Assembly (NCBI RefSeq): GCF_001908095.1
Contig: NZ_MKGR01000014.1
Coordinates: 22,612 to 86,611 of the forward strand
DNA from: Xenorhabdus thuongxuanensis
GTDB lineage: Bacteria; Pseudomonadota; Gammaproteobacteria; Enterobacterales; Enterobacteriaceae
Direction: 5' to 3'
Length of the DNA: 64,000 nucleotides
A program made the translations under genes and the position numbers. The notes under the pieces are model-generated. The model was not told the DNA's origin. It saw only the letters and a list, made by a program, of their open reading frames with translations, and searched no databases. Positions 57,484-64,000 of this stretch are shown here, piece after piece (position 1 is the stretch's first letter; each line of letters starts with the position of its first letter).

Positions 57484-58137
57484 TCAAAATTCGGCCTTGC
57501 ACTCAAAATGCATCGGTGTGCCATAAGCCGGATGCGTAATAAAGAGTTCTTGAGCATGTAATTGCAGGCGAGGCGCCATTTCCCTTGCCTGCGTGTGGGC
57601 ATAGAACCTGTCTCCCAGAATGGGATTACCCAGTGCCAGCATATGTACCCGAAGCTGATGAGAGCGTCCTGTGATGGGCGCCAGCCTGACACGTGTTGCC
57701 TGAGCTTCATATTCCAGAACCTGATACTCAGTTTGGGCTGACTTGCCCGTTTCAAAACAGACTTTTTGTTTCGGGCGATTCGGCCAATCGCAGATTAAGG
57801 GCAGATCCACCAATCCTTTTTCCTGTTCCAACTTTCCCCATACCCGTGCGATATAGATTTTTTTCGGCTCACGCTCACGAAATTGGCGTTTCAATTCACG
57901 CTCGGCAGCTTTAGTCAGTGCCACAACCATAATACCGCTGGTGGCCATATCCAATCGATGAACTGATTCGGCTGTAGGAAATTCAGCTTGTATCCGTGTC
58001 ATGATACTGTCCTTGTGCTCTTCTGCTTTACCTGGCACAGAAAGCAATCCACTGGGTTTGTTGACAACCATAATGTACTCGTCCTGATACAGCACATATA
58101 ACCAAGGATCTGTCGGGGGATTATAAGACTCCAGCAT
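57484..58137 (-). CDS. rluA: 23S rRNA/tRNA pseudouridine synthase RluA
   Basis: RluA makes pseudouridine 746 in 23S rRNA and 32 in several tRNAs. The 217-residue protein has the catalytic Asp in VHRLDMATSG (near residue 64), TGRSHQLRVHMLALG (near 160) and GDRFY. The ATG at 58137 is preferred because GGAG lies six bases upstream and the E. coli N-terminus aligns; an ATG at 58179 adds 14 residues. In E. coli it lies close to djlA; here 17.5 kb of island separates them. Confidence 0.95.
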   Translation of the reverse strand: MLESYNPPTDPWLYVLYQDEYIMVVNKPSGLLSVPGKAEEHKDSIMTRIQAEFPTAESVHRLDMATSGIMVVALTKAAERELKRQFREREPKKIYIARVWGKLEQEKGLVDLPLICDWPNRPKQKVCFETGKSAQTEYQVLEYEAQATRVRLAPITGRSHQLRVHMLALGNPILGDRFYAHTQAREMAPRLQLHAQELFITHPAYGTPMHFECKAEF

Positions 58138-58245
58138 AGTGGCTCCAATGAGTCGGAAAAATTGGATCCTCAGGGGCATCTAGCGGAAAGCGCCCCTGAG
58201 TTTACCGAATGACAGGTTATTGCTGTCTATTTATTGATTGTCTGT

Positions 58246-61155
58246 TTATTGGTGAGAAATAACCACCAAACGAATCGCATCCAGACGCCAGTTAGCCTGG
58301 TCAAGATTGAGCAGCAGATGTTTATGTTCGGAGCCAATCGCCTCCAGTTCATCATCACGGATATTCGGGTTAACCGCTTTCAGGGCTTCCAGACGTGACA
58401 ATTCAGTCGACAGCGCTTCATCAGCTTCTTTTTTCGCTTGCTCAATCAACGCACGCGCTTGCTCTTCAATCAAAGGCTCAGATTGTTGCAAGATAGCATG
58501 AACCTCTTTCTGTACCGCATTAACCAGCTTACTGGCGTTATGACGGTTAATCGCATTGAGCTGACGGTTGAAACTTTCAAACTCAACCTGAGGAGCCAGA
58601 TTGGTGCCTTTCAGATCCAACAAAAGACGCACTGGTGTTGGTGGCAAGAAACGGGTCAATTGCAGGTGCTTCGGTGCCTGAGCTTCAACAACGTAAATCA
58701 ACTCAACCAACAGTGTCCCGACTGGCAGCGCCTTGTTTTTCAGGATGGAAACGGCACAGCTTCCCGTATCTCCCGACAGGATTAAATCCAGGCCATTACG
58801 AATGATAGGATGTTCCCAGCTCAGGAACTGAGTATCTTCGCGGGAGAGGGCTTTTTCACGGTCAAACGTAATCGAGCAACCATCTTGGGGTAATCCGGGA
58901 AAATCAGGCACCAGCATATGCTCGGATGGATGCAGAGCAATAATATTGTCGCAACGATCTTCCTGATTGATACCAATGATATCAAACAGATTCAGGGCAA
59001 AATTCACCAGATCCGTGTCGTTATCTTGCGCAGCAATCTTTTCTGCCAGCTTCTGGCCTTGCTCACCACCGTTGGAGTTCATCTCCAGCAAACGGTCACG
59101 CCCTTGTTCCAATTGCTGTTTAAGCTTTTCATGGTGCCCGCGACATTCGGCAATAAATTCACTGAAGCCAGTTTGCTCATTGGGTTTGGCAAGGAAATTG
59201 AGCAGGGTTTCATAATACTTGTCATAGATAGAGCGACCTGTTGGACAAGTATGCTCAAAAGCATCCAGCCCTTCGTGATACCAGCGCAGGAGAATGGATT
59301 GCGCAGTGTTTTCCAGATAAGGCACACTGATTTTAATATTACGGTTTTGACCGATACGATCCAGACGACCGATACGTTGTTCCAGCAAATCAGGGTTGAA
59401 GGGCAAATCAAACATGACAAGCTGGTTGGCAAACTGGAAGTTACGCCCTTCTGAGCCAATTTCAGAACAGAGCAGCACTTGCGCGCCTTCTTCCTCAGAA
59501 GCGAAATAAGCGGCGGCACGGTCACGCTCCAGCAAGGACAAACCTTCGTGGAACACAGCACTGCGGATGCCTTCGCGTTCACGCAGAATCTGCTCCAGTT
59601 GCAGTGCAGTTTCTGCCTTGGCACAGATCACCAGCACTTTCTCATCGCGGTTTGCCATCAAGAATCCCATCAGCCATTCTACGCGAGGATCGAAATTCCA
59701 CCATGTGGCATTTTCCCCTTCGAATTCCTGATAGATCCGCTCAGGATAGAGCATATCTTTGGCGCGAGACTCCACTGTCTTTTTGGCTCCCATGATTTCA
59801 GAAACCTTGATTGCCGTCTGATATTGGGCTGGCAGTGGTAACTTGATCTCGTGCAGTTCACGATGCGGGAAGCCTTTCACACCACCACGGGTGTTACGGA
59901 AAAGTAGTCGGCTGGTGCCGTGGCGATCCATCAACATGGTGATCAGCTCGCTACGGGCATCTTTGCTTTCCTCATCCTTATCGCTGTTTGCGGCTTTCAG
60001 CAGAGGTTCAATATCTTGTTCACTGATCAGTTCAACAATGGCATTTTGCTGGTCATTGTTCAGGGTTTCACCGGACAACAGCAACGTCACGGCATCCGCG
60101 ACAGGGCGATATTTCTGTTGTTCATCAATAAAAGCCTGATAATCGTGGAAACGATTTGGATCCAACAGGCGTAGACGGGCAAAGTGGCTTTCTTGTCCCA
60201 ACTGCTCTGGTGTCGCCGTTAACAACAAAACAGACGGGATTTGTTCTGCCAATTGTTCAATAACTTGATATTCGCGGCTTGGGGATTTTTCGCTCCATGC
60301 CAGATGGTGAGCTTCATCCACCACCATCAAATCCCAGCTAGCCTCCAGCAGAAGTTCAAAACGTTGCTTATTGCGGCGAACAAAATCTAAGGAACAGATA
60401 ATCAACTGTTCGGTTTCGAACGGATTATCGCTGTCATGCAGTGCTTCGCTATATCGGCCATCATCAAACAGCGAAAAACGCAGGTTGAAACGGCGCAGCA
60501 TTTCTACCAGCCATTGGTGTTGCAGGCTATCTGGCACAATGATTAACACACGTTCAGCTCGTCCAGCCATCAATTGTTGATGGATAATCATACCGGCTTC
60601 AATGGTTTTACCCAGCCCGACTTCATCCGCCAGTAATACACGTGGTGCGTGACGTTTGCCCACTTCATTGGCAATGTGTAATTGGTGAGGGATCAAACTG
60701 GCACGAATACCACGCAGCCCACTCTCTGCCAGACGGAACTGCTCGCTTTGGTGTTTACGGGCACGAAAACGCAAAGCAAAGCGATCCATGCGGTCAATTT
60801 GACCTGCAAACAGGCGATCTTGTGGCTTGTTAAACGTCAGCTTGCTATCCAGAAAAACTTCCCGTAAGCAGGTATTTTCTTCTTCTGTATCCAGACGCGT
60901 ACCGATATAGATCAGCAGGTCATTATCTTGTTGGACATCATCAATCTTGAGTTTCCAGCCTTCGTGACTGGTCACGGTATCGCCCACATTAAACATAACG
61001 CGGGTGATGGGGGAGTCATTGCGTGCGTAAAGGCGGTTTTCTCCGCTGGCAGGGAAGAGCAACGTTACCATGCGCGCATCAAGCGCCACGACTGTTCCTA
61101 ATCCAAGTTCGCTTTCTGTATCGCTTATCCAGCGTTGACCAAGAGTAAATGGCAT
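58246..61155 (-). CDS. rapA: RNA polymerase-associated SWI2/SNF2 ATPase RapA
   Basis: RapA (HepA) binds RNA polymerase and uses ATP to promote recycling of stalled or post-termination complexes. The 969-residue protein matches E. coli (968) throughout: two Tudor-like N-terminal domains, Walker [17 protein letters not shown] (near residue 172), DEAH box in [14 protein letters not shown], and the helicase C-terminal motifs [14 protein letters not shown] and [11 protein letters not shown]. It lies between polB and rluA as in E. coli. Confidence 0.98.
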   Translation of the reverse strand: MPFTLGQRWISDTESELGLGTVVALDARMVTLLFPASGENRLYARNDSPITRVMFNVGDTVTSHEGWKLKIDDVQQDNDLLIYIGTRLDTEEENTCLREVFLDSKLTFNKPQDRLFAGQIDRMDRFALRFRARKHQSEQFRLAESGLRGIRASLIPHQLHIANEVGKRHAPRVLLADEVGLGKTIEAGMIIHQQLMAGRAERVLIIVPDSLQHQWLVEMLRRFNLRFSLFDDGRYSEALHDSDNPFETEQLIICSLDFVRRNKQRFELLLEASWDLMVVDEAHHLAWSEKSPSREYQVIEQLAEQIPSVLLLTATPEQLGQESHFARLRLLDPNRFHDYQAFIDEQQKYRPVADAVTLLLSGETLNNDQQNAIVELISEQDIEPLLKAANSDKDEESKDARSELITMLMDRHGTSRLLFRNTRGGVKGFPHRELHEIKLPLPAQYQTAIKVSEIMGAKKTVESRAKDMLYPERIYQEFEGENATWWNFDPRVEWLMGFLMANRDEKVLVICAKAETALQLEQILREREGIRSAVFHEGLSLLERDRAAAYFASEEEGAQVLLCSEIGSEGRNFQFANQLVMFDLPFNPDLLEQRIGRLDRIGQNRNIKISVPYLENTAQSILLRWYHEGLDAFEHTCPTGRSIYDKYYETLLNFLAKPNEQTGFSEFIAECRGHHEKLKQQLEQGRDRLLEMNSNGGEQGQKLAEKIAAQDNDTDLVNFALNLFDIIGINQEDRCDNIIALHPSEHMLVPDFPGLPQDGCSITFDREKALSREDTQFLSWEHPIIRNGLDLILSGDTGSCAVSILKNKALPVGTLLVELIYVVEAQAPKHLQLTRFLPPTPVRLLLDLKGTNLAPQVEFESFNRQLNAINRHNASKLVNAVQKEVHAILQQSEPLIEEQARALIEQAKKEADEALSTELSRLEALKAVNPNIRDDELEAIGSEHKHLLLNLDQANWRLDAIRLVVISHQ

Positions 61156-61375
61156 AAATTTTGGCTCAGTTTTCTGTTAGACAATATTATTTTATGGTTG
61201 CAGGATGGCTGCTTTTGTTGGATATCAATCGTTATTGGTTATCGATAGGGATAGTTTTCAATTGCACTTTACAACACCCATTTTTTTGGTAAAGGGAGCA
61301 CAAAAGTACAGTTGCCCATTAGAGGTGCGATATGTTAATTGAAGCCGAGCAAGCCGTCACCTGCAAAAATATCCA

Positions 61376-63724
61376 TTATTCGAAAGAGATACTCATTTGC
61401 CCTGTCAACAGAGGCATAAAGTCATCTTGAATAAATGGCAAGATGGCGTCAGCAATCGGCTTCAACTGTTTATTGATGTAGTGTTCATAGTCGGGGGCAG
61501 AGGTTTGGTTCTCTAATGGCTCAGGACCGGCTTGGGTGATGACATAGTTGATCCAGCCACCATTTTGGTACTGTAGTGGACGATTGTGCATTTGATTATA
61601 TTCATCTGCCAAACGTGCTGCCCGCACGTGGGGAGGGACATTGCGCTGGTAATCAGACAATTTACGGCGTAACCGCTTACGATAAACCAGACGGTCATCA
61701 AATTCACCCGCTAGCGTTTTAGCAATATATTCACGAATATAATGTTGATGCGGTTGTTGATGAAAAATCAGGGTATACAGCTCCTTCTGGAATATTTGTG
61801 CCAGCGGCGTCCAGTCAGTTCTTACCGTTTCCAGTCCTTTGAAAGTTACCTTATCACCGCTTAATCCGGCATAACGTTTTTTACTGCCTTGCTCCATCCC
61901 GCGTACCGTTGGCATCAGGAAACGCCGATAATGTGTCTCAAATTCCAGCTCCAGCGTACTTTCAAGATTTAATTCAGTTTTAAGATGGTTTCGCCACCAT
62001 TGGTTGACAAATTGTGTCAAAGAGAGCCCGATTTGACAGGCTTCTTCCTCTGAATGCGGGCGTTTTAGCCAGACAAACGTTGAATCCGTATCGCCATAAA
62101 TGACCTGATAGCCCTGTGATTCGATGAGCTTACGGGTTTGGTGCATGATTTGGTGGCCGCGCATCGTAATTGATGAAGTCAGGCGAGGATCAAAAAAATG
62201 ACAACCAGAGGCACCGAGCACACCATAAAAGGCATTCATAATAATTTTCAGAGCCTGAGAAAGGGGGGCATTCTGTTGTTTTTTGGCCTTGTCGCGTTCA
62301 TGCCAGATTTGTGTGACGATATCCGGCAGGCAATGTTGTGTACGGGAAAAAAATGCCTGACGAAAGCCGGGGACGGCGTGTTCACTGTCAGTATTGGCAA
62401 GGCCTTCAACCATGCCGACCGGATCAATCAAAAACGTGCGAATGATCGATGGATAGAGGCTCTTGTAATCCAGTACCAACACTGAATCGTATAACCCTGG
62501 AAATGAATCCATCACAAAACCGCCTGGGCTGTTATCATCGAAATACGTTGGCTGGACGGGCGCAACATAGCCAATACGGTGCATTTTGGGCAAATAAAGG
62601 TGCGTGAATGCCGACACAGATCCACCGCTGCGATCCACCGCCAACCCTGTTACCGTGGCGCGTTCCAATAAGAAGGCCATCAAATCTGCCTTCTCAAAGA
62701 TACGATTAACCAGAATACAATCCTGCAAATTATAGTGGGCGAGGGCAGGCTTATCTTGCTGGAAGCGGCGATTGATCTCATCCATGCGATCATAAGGATT
62801 ATCGACGGCTTTTCCTTCCCCCAGAAGTTGTTGTGCCACATATTCAAGGCTGAAAGAAGGAAAATTCCAGGTTGCGGTTTTCAGTGCATCAATGCCGTCA
62901 ATAATCAAACGGCCTTCTGTTGAGGCAAAAAAATGCCCTGGATTGAAACCATGTTCTCGCCATTCAAGCAAAGCCTGGTTGCGACCAAATTTTAACGGCA
63001 CGTTATAGCGTTCAGCATGTTGCTGTAACACCCTCAAATCAAACTGAATCAAATTCCAGCCAATAATGGCATCAGGATCATAATGAGCCAGCCATTCATT
63101 GAGTTTTTCCAGCATTATCGAACGACTGGCAACATACTCTAATTTGAAATCGAGATCCTGTTGATCATCTTGTGCTGGTCCTAACATAAATACGGTTTTC
63201 TCGCCGCATCCAGCCAAGCCAATGGAATACAGCTCACCATGCTGGCTGGTTTCAATATCCAGTGACACCCATTGCAAATTTGGCCGATAGGTGGGATTAG
63301 GTTTCATTTGATAACTGCCGTCGGGTTTCTGGCTAAACCAAACAGGAGCAGTGATAAAGCGTTCCATCATAAACCTGTCGGGTGGGCGGATATCAGCTTC
63401 ATAGAGGGGAATATTTTGTTCTTTGAAAATTTTCTCCAGGTGTTGCAATTGGTGATAATGCGGGCAATACAACGCAGCAACAGGCTGGCGATTGAAATCT
63501 TTTAATGGCAATGCCTTTAATTCGCAGTGCCGCTCCTGTGTGAGTAAAGGTTTTATTTTAGGCAGATCATGTTGAGGGGCAAAGGCAACTGCTTTTTGAC
63601 GAGGAATAGTAATGCGGCGTGCACCCGCTTCTGTTGCCAGCCAATACACCAACTCAATACCTGATGGGGTATCTTTCCAATGACGAGTCAGGATAAGACC
63701 TTGTTCAACGTGATTTATCTGCAT
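61376..63724 (-). CDS. polB: DNA polymerase II PolB
   Basis: DNA polymerase II is an SOS-induced family B polymerase with 3'-5' exonuclease, used for replication restart and bypass. The 782-residue protein has exonuclease motifs [21 protein letters not shown] and HYNLQDC, and polymerase motifs [21 protein letters not shown] and [11 protein letters not shown]. The start at 63724 has AGAGAGA upstream; a longer start at 63748 adds eight residues. In E. coli a LexA box lies upstream; I did not find a clear CTGT-N8-ACAG within the flank, which now holds an IS200-like end about 170 bp away. Confidence 0.97.
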   Translation of the reverse strand: MQINHVEQGLILTRHWKDTPSGIELVYWLATEAGARRITIPRQKAVAFAPQHDLPKIKPLLTQERHCELKALPLKDFNRQPVAALYCPHYHQLQHLEKIFKEQNIPLYEADIRPPDRFMMERFITAPVWFSQKPDGSYQMKPNPTYRPNLQWVSLDIETSQHGELYSIGLAGCGEKTVFMLGPAQDDQQDLDFKLEYVASRSIMLEKLNEWLAHYDPDAIIGWNLIQFDLRVLQQHAERYNVPLKFGRNQALLEWREHGFNPGHFFASTEGRLIIDGIDALKTATWNFPSFSLEYVAQQLLGEGKAVDNPYDRMDEINRRFQQDKPALAHYNLQDCILVNRIFEKADLMAFLLERATVTGLAVDRSGGSVSAFTHLYLPKMHRIGYVAPVQPTYFDDNSPGGFVMDSFPGLYDSVLVLDYKSLYPSIIRTFLIDPVGMVEGLANTDSEHAVPGFRQAFFSRTQHCLPDIVTQIWHERDKAKKQQNAPLSQALKIIMNAFYGVLGASGCHFFDPRLTSSITMRGHQIMHQTRKLIESQGYQVIYGDTDSTFVWLKRPHSEEEACQIGLSLTQFVNQWWRNHLKTELNLESTLELEFETHYRRFLMPTVRGMEQGSKKRYAGLSGDKVTFKGLETVRTDWTPLAQIFQKELYTLIFHQQPHQHYIREYIAKTLAGEFDDRLVYRKRLRRKLSDYQRNVPPHVRAARLADEYNQMHNRPLQYQNGGWINYVITQAGPEPLENQTSAPDYEHYINKQLKPIADAILPFIQDDFMPLLTGQMSISFE

Positions 63725-63893
63725 AATCTCTCTCTTATGAGAAACCAACTCTATTTAGTTTTATAGGGATAATTTCAATCATAGCATTAAACATGGTTAT
63801 TTATACAGTATTTTAATTAGATCGTTTTTGATAGTTATGGTTCATTATTTTATTATGGCTTTAGCCAGTTTAAGATGCGTTAGCTTCTTAAAC

Positions 63894-64000
63894 ATAAAAC
63901 CACCCGCTATGCGGGTGGAGTTCAAGGGTTATACCAAGAAAAACACCTTTCCGTTACGATATAGATGTTCAAGCTAATATACGTAACTTAAATAAGGAAA
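63894..64000 (+). mobile_element. Left end of an IS200-type element (cut by the window edge)
   Basis: CCACCCGC (63900-63907) and GCGGGTGG (63911-63918) form an 8-bp stem with a TAT loop, the hairpin style of IS200 left ends, followed by a leader with AAGAAAAACACCTTTCCGTTAC and finally AAATAAGGAAA, which looks like a ribosome-binding site for a tnpA gene starting just beyond the window. Assignment to IS200 rests on this pattern and memory of such leaders, not on a visible transposase. Confidence 0.5.

Noticed and set aside
59079..59624. 181-codon minus-strand frame within rapA
   Set aside because: Same strand, different frame inside a fully conserved gene; no independent signals.

Overview
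The window reads as a chromosomal segment of a member of the Enterobacterales close to Xenorhabdus/Photorhabdus (Morganellaceae). Core genes match Escherichia coli orthologues along their whole length and largely keep E. coli neighbourhoods, but base composition is lower in GC, and IS debris plus an AT-rich biosynthetic island are typical of these insect/nematode associates. The genus is inferred from gene content and style; no rRNA or other typing locus is present.

Region 1 (1-16600): the macromolecular-synthesis operon rpsU-dnaG-rpoD (rpoD cut by the window edge), an apparently intact IS200/IS605-type element (tnpA and tnpB divergent) between rpsU and tsaD, a small envelope pair (coiled-coil periplasmic protein and glycine-zipper lipoprotein), then plsY, folB, cca, ygiM, ygiF, glnE, hldE and ubiK. 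Two core proteins are unusual: the CCA nucleotidyltransferase lacks the HD motif stretch, and the triphosphatase YgiF is cut short in its CHAD domain next to a 15-bp triplet repeat.

Region 2 (16600-40013): FMN riboswitch-ribB, ygiD, ygiB-ygiC, tolC, then nudF-cpdA-yqiA-parE-parC-plsC-ftsP, folA, and the lptD-surA-pdxA-rsmA-apaG-apaH operon, followed by djlA. ParC has Gly where E. coli has the quinolone-determinant Ser80.

Region 3 (40014-57483) is an AT-rich island inserted between djlA and rluA, which are close neighbours in E. coli. It is flanked by an IS3-family fragment and a complete IS481-type element (7-bp target duplication, in-frame stop in its transposase) on the left and by a decayed IS4-family transposase on the right. 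Between them lie an NAD-dependent epimerase/dehydratase, two ATP-grasp ligases, two MFS exporters, a PhyH-like Fe(II)/2-oxoglutarate enzyme with HxG in place of the usual HxD (the signature of radical halogenases), a stand-alone ThrRS-like class II synthetase homologue, a MaoC-like hotdog protein, a cupin, an adenylation domain fused to a methyltransferase without a carrier domain, a LysE-type exporter and an orphan OppA-like binding protein. I infer a small (pseudo)peptide pathway built on a modified amino acid. Paired TGTGA-N6-TCACA sites and two matching promoters suggest coordinated, CRP-type regulation. I do not recognise this exact combination as a described cluster, and it is the strongest candidate for a new system in the window.

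Region 4 (57484-64000): the core resumes with rluA, rapA and polB on the minus strand, and the window ends inside what looks like the left end of an IS200-type element.
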